In this document: in pieces, positions 43,349-54,241 of the stretch
How positions within the stretch are numbered: position 1 is the first letter of the stretch
How the letters are laid out: each line of letters starts with the position of its first letter
DNA from: Rhizobium sp. R635
Lineage (GTDB): Bacteria; Pseudomonadota; Alphaproteobacteria; Rhizobiales; Rhizobiaceae
Reading direction: 5' to 3'
DNA length: 64,000 bases
NCBI RefSeq assembly: GCF_002211285.1
Contig: NZ_LOKX01000012.1
Span: 124,001 to 188,000, forward strand
Translations under genes and position numbers: made by a program
Notes under the pieces: model-generated
What the model was told of the DNA's origin: nothing
Database searches by the model: none
Seen by the model: only the letters and a program-made list of their open reading frames with translations

Positions 43349-46300
43349 AAGCCTTCTCCCCGGCAGCCTGTCCATCTATGACGATTTCTCTTCCGGGCCG
43401 GCCGTCTTCCTGAGAATGGACGAGCGTGGTGTTGCCACCGGTTACAACGGCCACGTGGATCTCGGCACCGGCATCGACACTGCGCTCTCCCAGATCGTCG
43501 CGGAGGAACTGGACCTACCGTTGAGTGCGGTGCGTATGGTGCTTGGCGATACGGCTTCAACCCCCGACCAGGGGCCGACGATCGCCTCCGAAACGATCCA
43601 GATCGCCGCCATTCCGTTGCGCCTGGCAGCCGCACAGGCCCGCCTCTTCCTGGTGGCGGAGGCTGCCCGTCGCTTCAATGCCCCAATAGACGGCATCGTG
43701 ATCGAGGCAGGCCGCCTCAGCTGGCAAGGCAAGTCTTGTGGTTATGGTGACCTGATTGCGGGGCAGGATGTCGCACTTAAGCTCGACCGGACAACTCCGG
43801 TCAAGCCTCCGGCGAACTATCGCATCGTTGGCCGCAAGACCGGACGCCGTGATCTTTCGGACAAGCTGCGCGGGATACATCCCTACATTCATGATGTGGA
43901 CATTGCTGGTATGGTGCACGGCCATGTCATCCGGCCGCCTTATGCCGGACGCGACAGTGGAGCCTTCGTCGGCCATAGCCTTATGGGTTATGACGAGGCC
44001 ACCGTGCAAAACCTTCCCGGTTTTATCGCGGTCGTTCGCCACGGTGATTTCCTTGGCGTCGTGGCGCAACGTGCCGATCAGGCCCAGGCAATCGCCGAGG
44101 CTTTGCCGGTGAATTGGCATCTGCCGCCCGAAATTCCTGACATGGCCGATCTGCGCCAGACGCTGAAGGACCATCCCTCCACGCCGCGCAGCCTTGATCG
44201 TGCCGGTAATTTTGCCCGGGCTATTGCGGAATCCGACGTGGCCCGGCAGCGCACCTATGTCTGGCCCTATCACGAACACGGCTCCATCGGCCCGTCCTGC
44301 GCCATCGCCGACTGGAACGGCGGCACGCCTCTCGTTTGGTCGGGCACTCAGAACCCGCATATGCTGCGCGGTGATCTGGCGGTTCTTGTCGGAGTGCAGC
44401 CTGAGCAGATCGAGATTCGCCGCTATCAGGCCGCTGGCTGCTATGGCCGTAATTGCGCCGACGATGTTTGCGGCGACGCGTTGCTTCTGTCGCGTGCCAC
44501 GGGGCGGCCAGTGAGGGTCCAGCTCACCCGCGCGCAGGAGCATCTTTGGGAGCCCAAAGGAGCCGCGCAACTCATGGAGGTGCACGGCGGACTTAAGGCC
44601 GGCGCGCTGCACGCCTATGCCATCGACACCTGGTATCCATCCAACCGTGGGCCGAACCTGTCGCTGCTGCTGACGGGCCGGATCAGTTCGGAGGCGCGGC
44701 CTTCCGACATGGGCGACCGAACTATTATACCGCCTTATCGGGTGCCTCATAGGCGCATCACGGTGCATGACATGGCGCCGATCGTGCGGGCTGCATGGAT
44801 GCGCGGTGTTTCCGCCCTGCCCAACACCTTTGCCCATGAAAGCTTCATGGACGAGATGGCGTACGAGGCGGGCGAGGATCCGGTTGCCTTCCGGCTCCGT
44901 CATCTCGACGACCCGCGGCAGGCTGATCTTGTCTGCCGCACGGCAGAACAGGCCGGATGGGCGGAGCGTGTCGGTCCGCGCCTGCGTCGCGAGGGCCGTA
45001 TGGCCTTCGGTCAGGGCTTTGCCTTCGCCACCTATGTCCATGGCACCTTCCCCGGCACGGCGGCGGCCTCAGCCGCCTGGGTGGTGGATGTCGCCGTGGA
45101 TACGGAAACCGGTGACGTCACGCTCACTCGTATCTTCATCGGCCAGGATCAGGGCCTCGTCATCAATCCGGACGGCGTGCGCCAGCAGATCCATGGCAAC
45201 GCCATTCAGACGGCAAGCCGGGTGCTGATCGAGGAAGTCACCTTCAACGAAATTTCTCCCACACCGCGAAGCTGGGCGGCCTATCCGATTCAGACTTTTC
45301 CTGCCGTGCCCGAGATCGAGACCATGCTGATCGAGCGGCCGGACGATCCTCCGCTCGGCGTTGGCGAAAGCGCGGCGGTGCCAAGTGCGGCGGCCATCGC
45401 CAATGCTATTTTTGACGCGACGGGCGTGCGCATGCGGGAAGTGCCGTTCACGCCGGAGAAAATTCGCGCGGCGCTGACAGCTACGGGGACCATGCCCGCC
45501 CTCGCCGCCGCGGAGGCTCGCTCGCCCAAAAGCCGTAGCCCACTGCGCAAGAAACTGCTCGGGCTTGGCGCCGTCATCGGCGGCATGCTTACGATGGGTA
45601 CTATTGCCCTACCGCTCAATCGGTCCGTTGCCCCTTCGGCTGCGCCTGCGTCCGGCATGTTCTCGAAGGAGACACTCGAACGTGGCCGGCAGGTGTTTGC
45701 CCTTGGTAACTGCGCCACATGTCACACCGCTGACGGTGGGTTGCCCAATGCGGGTGGACATCCAATGGTCACCCCCTTCGGCACGATCTATTCCACCAAT
45801 ATTACCCCCGAGCCGGAAACAGGTCTTGGCCGCTGGAGTTTCGAGGCATTCGAGCGTGCGATGCGACATGGGATCAGCCGCGATGGCCATAACCTCTACC
45901 CGGCCTTTCCCTATACCTCCTTTGCCAAGATCGGCAGCGAGGACATGCTCTCGCTTTACGCCTACATCCAGACGCTGACGCCCGTACACCAGGAACCACC
46001 ACCGTCACGGATGATCGCGCCGACTAACCTGCGCCCGGCCCTCGCCGCCTGGAACTGGCTCTATCATGACGCCGCGCCCTTCACACCCGATCCGGACCGC
46101 AGCGAGATATGGAACCGTGGCAAGTATCTGGTCGAGGCGGCGGGCCACTGTTCCGCCTGCCATGCCCCCCGTAATATTGCCGGGGCGGAATTGCCCGAGC
46201 TGACCGGAGCCATGATCAAAGGCTGGTACGCCCCTGCCCTTGCCGGTCCGCAAGTCGCCACCCGCGGCTGGAACGAGGAGACGTTCTTTTCCTATCTACG

Positions 46301-46751
46301 CCGCGGGCATTCCGAGGCAGCGACTGCATCAGGCCCGATGGCGGAAGTCGCCGCCAGCCTTACCGCCCTGCCCGATAGTGATATCCGCGCAATGGCCACG
46401 TATCTGGCCTCATTGACTGGCGTTGATATCGCGACCGCCGTGTCCGCTCCTGAAGCCAAACTTGCACCCTCACGAGCCAGCCGGATCTACGAAAGCGCCT
46501 GCGGCGTCTGCCATGAGCCCGCGCTTGCCGGGACAGTCACGGCGGCTCTTGCGCCGATTAGCCGGTCGGCTGCACTGCGCGCGCCCGTGCCCGATGCCCT
46601 CTTCTCTGTTCTGGACGAAGGCCTGAAGGCGCCGGACGGGCTGGATCTGCGTGACATGCCGTCCTTCCACGGTGAATTCACAGACGTGGAACGGCAAGCC
46701 CTCGCTCGCTATCTGCGGCAGCGCTTCGCCCCCGACTTGCCACCCTGGTAA
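43341..46751 (+). CDS. nicB: Nicotinate dehydrogenase, molybdopterin/cytochrome c subunit
   Basis: A 1136-residue fusion. Residues 1-715 form a xanthine-oxidase-family molybdopterin domain (MAFGQGFAFATYVHGTFPG; PPLGVGESAAVPSAAAIANA). A hydrophobic segment near 735-755 (LGLGAVIGGMLTMGTIALPL) probably anchors it to the membrane. Three c-type haem sites follow: CATCH (791-795), CSACH (937-941) and CGVCH (1054-1058). This is the NicB architecture, in which electrons from nicotinate pass to the respiratory chain instead of NAD. ATG at 43341, overlapping nicA. XdhC and MobA-like genes nearby likely mature it. Confidence 0.93.
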   Translation: MTESLLPGSLSIYDDFSSGPAVFLRMDERGVATGYNGHVDLGTGIDTALSQIVAEELDLPLSAVRMVLGDTASTPDQGPTIASETIQIAAIPLRLAAAQARLFLVAEAARRFNAPIDGIVIEAGRLSWQGKSCGYGDLIAGQDVALKLDRTTPVKPPANYRIVGRKTGRRDLSDKLRGIHPYIHDVDIAGMVHGHVIRPPYAGRDSGAFVGHSLMGYDEATVQNLPGFIAVVRHGDFLGVVAQRADQAQAIAEALPVNWHLPPEIPDMADLRQTLKDHPSTPRSLDRAGNFARAIAESDVARQRTYVWPYHEHGSIGPSCAIADWNGGTPLVWSGTQNPHMLRGDLAVLVGVQPEQIEIRRYQAAGCYGRNCADDVCGDALLLSRATGRPVRVQLTRAQEHLWEPKGAAQLMEVHGGLKAGALHAYAIDTWYPSNRGPNLSLLLTGRISSEARPSDMGDRTIIPPYRVPHRRITVHDMAPIVRAAWMRGVSALPNTFAHESFMDEMAYEAGEDPVAFRLRHLDDPRQADLVCRTAEQAGWAERVGPRLRREGRMAFGQGFAFATYVHGTFPGTAAASAAWVVDVAVDTETGDVTLTRIFIGQDQGLVINPDGVRQQIHGNAIQTASRVLIEEVTFNEISPTPRSWAAYPIQTFPAVPEIETMLIERPDDPPLGVGESAAVPSAAAIANAIFDATGVRMREVPFTPEKIRAALTATGTMPALAAAEARSPKSRSPLRKKLLGLGAVIGGMLTMGTIALPLNRSVAPSAAPASGMFSKETLERGRQVFALGNCATCHTADGGLPNAGGHPMVTPFGTIYSTNITPEPETGLGRWSFEAFERAMRHGISRDGHNLYPAFPYTSFAKIGSEDMLSLYAYIQTLTPVHQEPPPSRMIAPTNLRPALAAWNWLYHDAAPFTPDPDRSEIWNRGKYLVEAAGHCSACHAPRNIAGAELPELTGAMIKGWYAPALAGPQVATRGWNEETFFSYLRRGHSEAATASGPMAEVAASLTALPDSDIRAMATYLASLTGVDIATAVSAPEAKLAPSRASRIYESACGVCHEPALAGTVTAALAPISRSAALRAPVPDALFSVLDEGLKAPDGLDLRDMPSFHGEFTDVERQALARYLRQRFAPDLPPW

Positions 46752-46818
46752 TGCCGGAGGCCCGTGATTACGCAGGGTCTACTTCCGGCGACGACAACGA
46801 CCGGTTCGCATTCACTTG

Positions 46819-46834
46819 ATTGTTGACCAACAAT
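46819..46834. promoter_or_regulatory. Dyad ATTGTTGACCAACAAT before nicC
   Basis: Seven-base arms around AC, 27-42 bases before the nicC start. This size and symmetry are typical of MarR-family sites, so NicR is a candidate ligand. No second copy was found near nicA. Confidence 0.4.
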
Positions 46835-46842
46835 ATGCCTGA

Positions 46843-48006
<1,164 letters not shown>

Positions 48007-48113
48007 ACCATTGTCCGATCGAAGTTCAGCAGAAAAGGGCTCAGCATCGGCCTGCCGGAAATAACCCGGCGGGCCGCGCGGCTGTGTTGTTATTCGCAGC
48101 GATGGCACGAGCG

Positions 48114-49133
48114 TCAGGCGTTTTCGATAAACTCGACTTTTCCATCCACGACCAACTGCACATGAGGGGCGTCCGGCCGCTCGATCTGACGCACAAGCCC
48201 TTCGACCAGGCTGCGTCCGACGGCTACCATATCCACGGTATGGGCGATGAGCGGGACAGAGAGGTAGCGACACATATGCGTGTTGTCGCGAGCGACGATG
48301 TGAAAATCGCGGCCAACAGTCAGGCCCTTTCGGCGCGCGGCACTTAGCGCTCCGAGAAGGCCGAGTTCGTTGGCGCAGATTAAGCCTGTCGGCGGCTCCG
48401 GAAGCTCCAGCAAGCGCGCTACCCAGCGTTCACTCGCCTCCATGGTAAAATCCTCGTGCCCGATCAGCTGAGGATCTATCGAAAGCCCCGCTCCGCTGAC
48501 AGCCTTGGCATAACCGGTCATCCGCACGGTGCTGGACTGATCCTCTCGGGTGAGCAGTTGAAGTGCAATGCGCAGGCACCCTCGTTCGAGAAGCATGTTG
48601 GCTGCCTGGAAGGCTATACCCTCGTTATCGACATCCACAAAGGCGTAGTCGAGCGCCCTGCCGCTTCGGCCGAAGGCGATGAACGGAATGCTGCGATCCA
48701 GGAGAAACGGTATGCGCGGATCTTCCGAGAGCATTCGGGTAATCACGATTCCATCAGCGCCGCCGGCATAGATCAGCCGACTGAGATTCTCCTGCGGATC
48801 TTCTTCTGGTGTGGTGGAGTATATTGAGAGGCTATACCCGTGTTCCCGAGCGGCGACCGTCAGCCCTTCGATTAGGGGCAGTTTCACAATGTCGGACAGG
48901 TAGTCCCGCGTCTCCATCGGCAGTATGGCTGTGAGCGCTCGTGTGAGACCTGTGCGCAAGGCCCTGCCATGGAAGTTCGGGACATAGCCCGTAGCGCTGG
49001 CGGCCGCCTTTACACGCTTTATGGTGTCGGGATGAACCTCCGGCCCATCTTTCAATGCCCTGGAAACTGTTGTCACCGAAAGACCAAGCTCTGTCGCGAT
49101 CTGCCTCAGATTGGGTCTCGAATTCACTGCCAT
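48114..49133 (-). CDS. LacI family transcriptional regulator
   Basis: A LacI/GalR repressor of about 339 residues. The DNA-binding headpiece is NLRQIATELGLSVTTVSRALKDGPEVHPDTIKRV, with the LacI-type YVPNFHGRALRTG hinge, followed by a periplasmic-binding-like effector domain (ADGIVITRMLSEDPRIPFLLDR). ATG at 49133; a TTG at 49145 has the better-spaced GGAAG. It diverges from an ABC transporter operon, with an 18-bp palindrome between them. Effector unknown, probably the transported substrate. Confidence 0.88.
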   Translation of the reverse strand: MAVNSRPNLRQIATELGLSVTTVSRALKDGPEVHPDTIKRVKAAASATGYVPNFHGRALRTGLTRALTAILPMETRDYLSDIVKLPLIEGLTVAAREHGYSLSIYSTTPEEDPQENLSRLIYAGGADGIVITRMLSEDPRIPFLLDRSIPFIAFGRSGRALDYAFVDVDNEGIAFQAANMLLERGCLRIALQLLTREDQSSTVRMTGYAKAVSGAGLSIDPQLIGHEDFTMEASERWVARLLELPEPPTGLICANELGLLGALSAARRKGLTVGRDFHIVARDNTHMCRYLSVPLIAHTVDMVAVGRSLVEGLVRQIERPDAPHVQLVVDGKVEFIENA

Positions 49134-49250
49134 CGCGTCTGTCAATCTTCCGTGGTTCGCTTCTTCAATACACTGCCCTTTCCGCCGGAAGATTGGAAGT
49201 GGGCCGGTTGAAGAACGAGATTCCGCTTGACGAAAGCGTCGACATCTAGC

Positions 49251-49268
49251 AATCGTAACGTTACGATT
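49251..49268. promoter_or_regulatory. LacI-type operator AATCGTAACGTTACGATT
   Basis: A perfect 18-bp palindrome with central CG between the divergent LacI gene and the transporter operon. Its TAACGTTA centre is shared with the GCTAACGTTAGC sites at 833 and 1717, though the flanks differ. Confidence 0.75.
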
Positions 49269-49330
49269 TACAAAAATCGGGCGCTAGACCCCAGAAATCG
49301 TCATTCAGAGGTGAACAAAGGAGATATCGA

Positions 49331-50374
49331 ATGTTTCGTATGCTGCGCTTATCCGTGGCGGTTATCGCCATAACCGCCGCCGGCCCGCTGGCTGCACAGA
49401 CACTGACCATCACAACGGCCGGCGGCGACTATGGTGCCGCCATGAAGCAGGCCATGTGGGAACCTGCCGCCCACGAACTTGGCTTTGACGTGCGTGAAGA
49501 AACCCAGAGCGACGGCTTTGCAGCACTCAAGATGCAGGTCACTTCAGGTGCAGTCACGACCGACGTTATCCACCTCGGGTCGCCAGAAGGTGCGCAGGCT
49601 GCCGCTCAAGGACTTTTAGAGCCGCTGGACTATTCCGTCATCGACGGCAAATCACTGCCAGCAGGCGCGCAATCGGAATACTGCTATCCCTTCAGTTCCT
49701 ACGGTACAGTGATGGCGTGGAACACAAAGACCATCGGCAAGAATCCGCCGAAGACCTGGGCCGAGTTCTGGGACGTCAAGACATTTCCCGGAACCCGCGC
49801 GCTGCGAGCCAATGCGCAGGATCTCATAGAAATAGCACTTCTCTCGCAAGGAGTAGCGCCCAATGACGTTTACAACGTCCTGAGCGCACCAGGTGGGCTG
49901 GAGCGCGCCATCGCCCGCCTCCAAGAGCTGAAGCCGAATGTTGCGATCTGGTGGACCTCGGGTGCGCAATCGGCCCAGATCCTGAAGGACGGCGAAGCCG
50001 ACCTGGTCGTCACTTGGAATGGTCGCGCCCAAAGCGTCAAGACCGACGGCGGTGCTGTCGATTACAGTTTCAAGGGTTCGGTCATTGGCACGGACTGCCT
50101 TGCCGTTCCGAAGGGCGCGGCAAACAAGGATGCCGCAATGAAGCTCATTGCGGCGATGACGAAGCCAGAAAGAGGCGCGAAGCTGACGGACTTCATCGCT
50201 TATGGACCGGTCAACCCCAAGGCCTATGAAGGTGGATTGATCCCGTCGGAACGCCTGCAACTCCTTGCCACTGCTCCCGGCAATGTCGAAACCTCGGTTT
50301 TTTCGAAGGCCGACTGGTGGCAGAAAAATGGTGAAGCCGCCCAGGTCGCCTTCGACGAAATGATGAACCGTTGA
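49331..50374 (+). CDS. ABC transporter substrate-binding protein (PotD/extracellular type 1-like)
   Basis: A 347-residue periplasmic binding protein. Signal peptide about 1-22 (LSVAVIAITAAGPLAAQ). The mature start LTITTAGGDYGAAMKQAMWEPAAHELGF and the block YCYPFSSYGTVMAWNTKTIG are typical of polyamine/opine-like PotD relatives. ATG at 49331 with GGAGATA upstream. First gene of a five-gene operon under the LacI operator. True ligand unknown; the phosphorylase at the end of the operon hints at a nucleoside-like compound. Confidence 0.87.
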   Translation: MFRMLRLSVAVIAITAAGPLAAQTLTITTAGGDYGAAMKQAMWEPAAHELGFDVREETQSDGFAALKMQVTSGAVTTDVIHLGSPEGAQAAAQGLLEPLDYSVIDGKSLPAGAQSEYCYPFSSYGTVMAWNTKTIGKNPPKTWAEFWDVKTFPGTRALRANAQDLIEIALLSQGVAPNDVYNVLSAPGGLERAIARLQELKPNVAIWWTSGAQSAQILKDGEADLVVTWNGRAQSVKTDGGAVDYSFKGSVIGTDCLAVPKGAANKDAAMKLIAAMTKPERGAKLTDFIAYGPVNPKAYEGGLIPSERLQLLATAPGNVETSVFSKADWWQKNGEAAQVAFDEMMNR

Positions 50375-50396
50375 CGGACAGGGAGCCGGTATCCAG

Positions 50397-51446
50397 ATGG
50401 CCATAACCTCGCTTCCAATAACCATCGACACCGTAAGGAAAGTCTTCGGTTCCTACGTGGCGCTCAACGATGTTTCGCTGGAGATTGCAGCTGGCGAATT
50501 CCTCACGCTGCTTGGTCCGTCAGGATCGGGCAAGACAACGCTGTTGATGGCACTTGCTGGGTTTGTCCGTCCAGATAGCGGCTTCCTTACCATCGGCGGC
50601 CGGGATGTCACCCGGCTGTCCCCGGAAAAAAGGGAAATCGGGATTGTCTTCCAGAATTACGCGCTCTTCCCGCATATGAGCGTGCTCGCCAATGTGCAGT
50701 ATCCATTGATGCTGCGCCGGGTGCCAAAGGCCGAGGCTCGAGCGCGCGCGATGGGGGCCCTGGCAAGGGTCGAGCTATCAGGTTACGGCGACCGCAACAT
50801 CGTCGCCTTGTCGGGCGGCCAGCGGCAGCGCGTTGCACTGGCGCGGGCCATCGTATTCGAACCGCGTGTCATGCTCATGGATGAGCCTCTCTCCGCGCTG
50901 GACAAGAACCTGCGTGAACACATGCAGTTCGAAATCCGACGTCTGCACGACGATCTCGGTATCACGACGATCTATGTGACACATGATCAGAGAGAGGCGC
51001 TGACGATGTCCGACCGAATTGCAGTCATGGATGCCGGCCGGATCCAGCAGATTGGCGCGCCCTCCGAAATCTATCACCATCCCACCAACCGCTTCGTGGC
51101 AGAATTCATGGGTGAAGCCAACATTCTTCCCGCAGCAAGTCTGACGGGGTTCAACGGATCAACGCAGGACCCCCGGGGATTTGCGATGATCAGGGCAGAA
51201 AGTTTCCATCTCGACGCCGCCGATGCCGGACCTGACGCCGTGGCGATCACCGGCAGCCTCTGCGCCAAGGCTTTCCGTGGCGAGAACTGGCTTCTCAACG
51301 TGGAAAACGAGACCGGCGTCTTGGTCACATTGAGCGTGCCGGCAACCCGCGCTGTCGGCTGCGCCGAGCTCAGGACCGGTCAGGCGATAACCGCTTATGC
51401 GGCGGCCGCGAACGTACACAGATTGCCCGAGGGAGCCGGGAGATGA
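50397..51446 (+). CDS. ABC transporter ATP-binding protein (PotA-like)
   Basis: A 349-residue ATPase with Walker A GPSGSGKT, signature LSGGQRQR, Walker B VMLMDEPLSALD, followed by a C-terminal TOBE domain (about 275-345) as in PotA/FbpC. The start at 50397 (ATGGCC) follows the binding-protein stop by 22 bases. Its stop overlaps the first permease gene (ATGA). Confidence 0.9.
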   Translation: MAITSLPITIDTVRKVFGSYVALNDVSLEIAAGEFLTLLGPSGSGKTTLLMALAGFVRPDSGFLTIGGRDVTRLSPEKREIGIVFQNYALFPHMSVLANVQYPLMLRRVPKAEARARAMGALARVELSGYGDRNIVALSGGQRQRVALARAIVFEPRVMLMDEPLSALDKNLREHMQFEIRRLHDDLGITTIYVTHDQREALTMSDRIAVMDAGRIQQIGAPSEIYHHPTNRFVAEFMGEANILPAASLTGFNGSTQDPRGFAMIRAESFHLDAADAGPDAVAITGSLCAKAFRGENWLLNVENETGVLVTLSVPATRAVGCAELRTGQAITAYAAAANVHRLPEGAGR

Positions 51447-52312
51447 ACGCTGCAAGCCTTTTGCAGGATGCCCGGCGCGAACGTCGCTTTTTTTTGTCGC
51501 TTGCCGTGCCGGCCTTGGTGCTTGTCGGTCTCGCGGCTATCCTGCCGGTGATGTGGATCCTGCGCCAATCGTTCCTGACTATCGCAGGCGACCTGTCGAC
51601 CGCTAATTACGAAAAGATCCTCTCGAGCGGCCTCACCTGGTCCGCGGTTGGCACCACCCTCGCCCTGTCCGGCGCGACGTTGCTCATCTGCATGGTCCTC
51701 GGCATTCCTTTGGCATTGACGTTGGCCAGCACCAGCACGCGCATAGCGAACAGGGTCCTGATCCTGATCATGCTGCCGCTTTGGACGTCCATCCTGGTGC
51801 GTACCTATGGCTGGCTGGTACTTCTGCGCCGTGATGGTCTCGTCAATTCCACCTTGCAGAGCCTCGGCCTTACGGATACGCCTCTGCCGCTGGCCTACAA
51901 TTTCACCGGCACACTGATCGGCATGGTTCACTACATGCTGCCGCTCTTCGTTCTGCCCATCTATGCCGCGATGCGCGATATCGACAATAATGTGATCCGC
52001 GCTGCCGCCAGCATGGGGGCGAGCCTCTGGCACTGCGTGCGGACCGTCATCCTGCCGCTTTCGGCTGGCGGAATCCTGTCTGGCTCGACCATCGTGTTCA
52101 TCTACACGCTTGGTTTCTTTATCACGCCTGCCATTCTTGGGGGCGGCAAGGTCAACCCGATCTCCGTCCGCATCGATCGTACCCTCTCTACATTTCAGGA
52201 CTGGGGTTCGGCCAGCGCGCTTGGCGTCCTGCTCCTGGTCCTAGTGCTGGTAACTGGTGGCATGCTGTTCGGCCTCCGCTGGTTTCTGATGAAGGGGGCA
52301 CGCCATGCTTGA
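51443..52312 (+). CDS. ABC transporter permease (PotB-like)
   Basis: A 289-residue permease with six predicted helices, beginning FFLSLAVPALVLVGLAAILPVMWIL. The EAA-type loop is VIRAAASMGASLWHCVRTVILPLSAGG. Overlaps the ATPase by four bases and the next permease by eight. Confidence 0.88.
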   Translation: MNAASLLQDARRERRFFLSLAVPALVLVGLAAILPVMWILRQSFLTIAGDLSTANYEKILSSGLTWSAVGTTLALSGATLLICMVLGIPLALTLASTSTRIANRVLILIMLPLWTSILVRTYGWLVLLRRDGLVNSTLQSLGLTDTPLPLAYNFTGTLIGMVHYMLPLFVLPIYAAMRDIDNNVIRAAASMGASLWHCVRTVILPLSAGGILSGSTIVFIYTLGFFITPAILGGGKVNPISVRIDRTLSTFQDWGSASALGVLLLVLVLVTGGMLFGLRWFLMKGARHA

Positions 52313-53120
52313 CGCCTATTACGGCAGCCGGCTAACCAAGGCGGTCCTTTGGATCTTCTCCGCACTCATTCTCATCTTTCTGATGCTGCCCACCCTAATC
52401 GTGGTGCCACTGTCCTTTTCGGCCTCCGACCTTCTGGAGTTTCCCCCGAGGGCCTGGTCGCTACGCTGGTACGAGGCTTTCTTCTCGTCAGCCGTGTGGA
52501 TGGCCGCGTTGAGAACCAGCATGCTTCTGGGTATGCTGACGGCGGTAATAGCGGTGCCGGTCAGCTTTCTGGCATGTTTTGCTATCAACAGGCTCGGCCG
52601 ACCAAGCGCGAGAGCGATCTACGGTTTTCTCCTGTCCCCGTCGGTGACGCCCGGCATCCTTCTGGCAATTGGGCTCTTTTTTATCCTCGCAAAGCTAGGA
52701 CTCGTAGGCACCCTTACTGGAGTTCTTGTGGGGCATGTGGTCCTGGCAATTCCGGTGGCTGTGATCGTGCTCTACCCCGCCATCGATCGGTTCGACTGGG
52801 CTCAGGCCCAAGCGGCCCGCAGCCTTGGTGCGGGCTGGTTCCGCACCATAGGAGGCATCATACTTCCCCAGTTGGGCCTCAGCTTAGCGACCGCCGCATT
52901 GATGGCGTTCCTGACGTCCCTTGATGAGGCGGTCATCTCGATCTTTGTCGCCAACGGCCCAAGCAGCACCTTGCCGAAACTCATGTTCATGTCCCTGCGG
53001 GATCAGATCGACCCCACCATTGCCGCCATCTCAACCTTTTGGACTGTCCTGGTCTCCGTCGTGCTTCTGTTTTTTAACCTGCGCGAACGGGGCTCGGATG
53101 CCGTGAAAGATAATTCATGA
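52305..53120 (+). CDS. ABC transporter permease (PotC-like)
   Basis: A 271-residue permease. N-terminal helix VLWIFSALILIFLMLPTLIVVPL; coupling loop QAARSLGAGWFRTIGGIILPQL. It overlaps both neighbours (eight bases before, four after), so the whole transporter is translationally coupled with the phosphorylase gene. Confidence 0.88.
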   Translation: MLDAYYGSRLTKAVLWIFSALILIFLMLPTLIVVPLSFSASDLLEFPPRAWSLRWYEAFFSSAVWMAALRTSMLLGMLTAVIAVPVSFLACFAINRLGRPSARAIYGFLLSPSVTPGILLAIGLFFILAKLGLVGTLTGVLVGHVVLAIPVAVIVLYPAIDRFDWAQAQAARSLGAGWFRTIGGIILPQLGLSLATAALMAFLTSLDEAVISIFVANGPSSTLPKLMFMSLRDQIDPTIAAISTFWTVLVSVVLLFFNLRERGSDAVKDNS

Positions 53121-54013
53121 CTAATCTTGCAATCACTCCCGTCATTCCGAAGACCGAGCTGGCGATCATCACCGGTTCAGCCAATTGGGGCCTTGCCTTC
53201 CCCGAGGATGTCGCCATGCCGGGGGTCCGCGTGCTCGCACGCGACCTGTCTTTCGATACCCCTTACGGTGTGTCGGAAAACTGGAAACTGCTGGAATTCG
53301 ACGCAAGCATCGTGCCGGATCAACACAGCAAACGCGCGCTCTGCATGTATTCCCATGGCAATCCCCGAGATCATATAGACCACGCCTGTCATCGACGCGC
53401 CTTCTGGGTTCTCATGGAATCTGGCGTTCGTCACGTGCTGGCCTGCTCGACCCTTGGCGCAGTCAACAAGGCCATTCAGCCGGGTGATATGGTGATCAAT
53501 GCCGACATCCTCGAGCTGACCCAGACCCCGTACTCGCTTCTTCCGGGGCGGCAACGTTTCGATTGTTCCGGCAAACAGATCGTCTGCCCGAATTGCGCCG
53601 CCGTCCTGGCAGATACGGCCCGCCGCCTCTGGCCGTCATCCTGCCGGGTCCATGGGATCGAACACGGGTTAGTTGCGGCGCACGCCTACGGTCCACGCCT
53701 GACGACTCCCGCCGAGGCGCTGGCTTTTCGCTCGATGGGCGCAGATGTGATCAACCATTCGATAGCGCCCGAAGCGACGCTCTCGCGCGAGATAGGCGCG
53801 TGCTTCGTGCCATGCGCATTCGTCACTGCGGGATTTAATGACTATATGGATCGGAGCCGTGGCACGTTGCTTCAGGAGGGCGTGCTGCCCAGCTTGTCCG
53901 TGCTCGCCTCGCGCGTCGCCCTTGAAACGGCAGCACGACTGCCCTCAGGCGCGTCATGTGGCTGCCAGGAGTTGAAGTCGCCCCAGCCGGAAGAGCGCTA
54001 TGCTCGCTTCTGA
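53117..54013 (+). CDS. Purine-nucleoside/MTA phosphorylase-like protein
   Basis: A 298-residue protein resembling the MTAP/PNP (nucleoside phosphorylase type 2) family. Recognisable: YSHGNPRDHIDHACHRRAFWVLMESGVRHVLACSTLGAVNKAIQPGDMVI and GADVINHSIAPEATLSREIG, matching the usual phosphate- and nucleoside-binding blocks. The N-terminal glycine loop is altered to ITGSANWGL. It has an unusual CPNC pair near 155 and a Cys-rich tail (SCGC), perhaps a metal site. It should act on a compound imported by the transporter. It could instead be a family member with a new substrate. Confidence 0.72.
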   Translation: MTNLAITPVIPKTELAIITGSANWGLAFPEDVAMPGVRVLARDLSFDTPYGVSENWKLLEFDASIVPDQHSKRALCMYSHGNPRDHIDHACHRRAFWVLMESGVRHVLACSTLGAVNKAIQPGDMVINADILELTQTPYSLLPGRQRFDCSGKQIVCPNCAAVLADTARRLWPSSCRVHGIEHGLVAAHAYGPRLTTPAEALAFRSMGADVINHSIAPEATLSREIGACFVPCAFVTAGFNDYMDRSRGTLLQEGVLPSLSVLASRVALETAARLPSGASCGCQELKSPQPEERYARF

Positions 54014-54241
54014 ATGATGCTTAAAATTGTTGGGTTAGCACGACGATATCAACACTTTTCGGCGTCTTTCCCTTCGACAGTCGCCTGCGCGCACTTGAGA
54101 AATAAACGCCGGCCCCGTCGATCCCAGCGACTGCCAAGCGACATCGCTCGCTTGAGTTGCTCCAAGCCCTGAGGGGATCGAACCGCGGATCCGTGGTGCC
54201 GTCCTGGCGGCATAACAGCAATTTTGGGGTAGTGTGCTGAA

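Noticed and set aside
43557..45041. Long minus-strand frame opposite nicB
   Set aside because: Shadow of the nicB molybdopterin domain; no domain, and no start with a ribosome binding site.
48007..48113. Terminator between nicC and the LacI gene
   Set aside because: AATAAC and GTTATT can pair across a GC-rich loop, but the inner region does not form a continuous stem.
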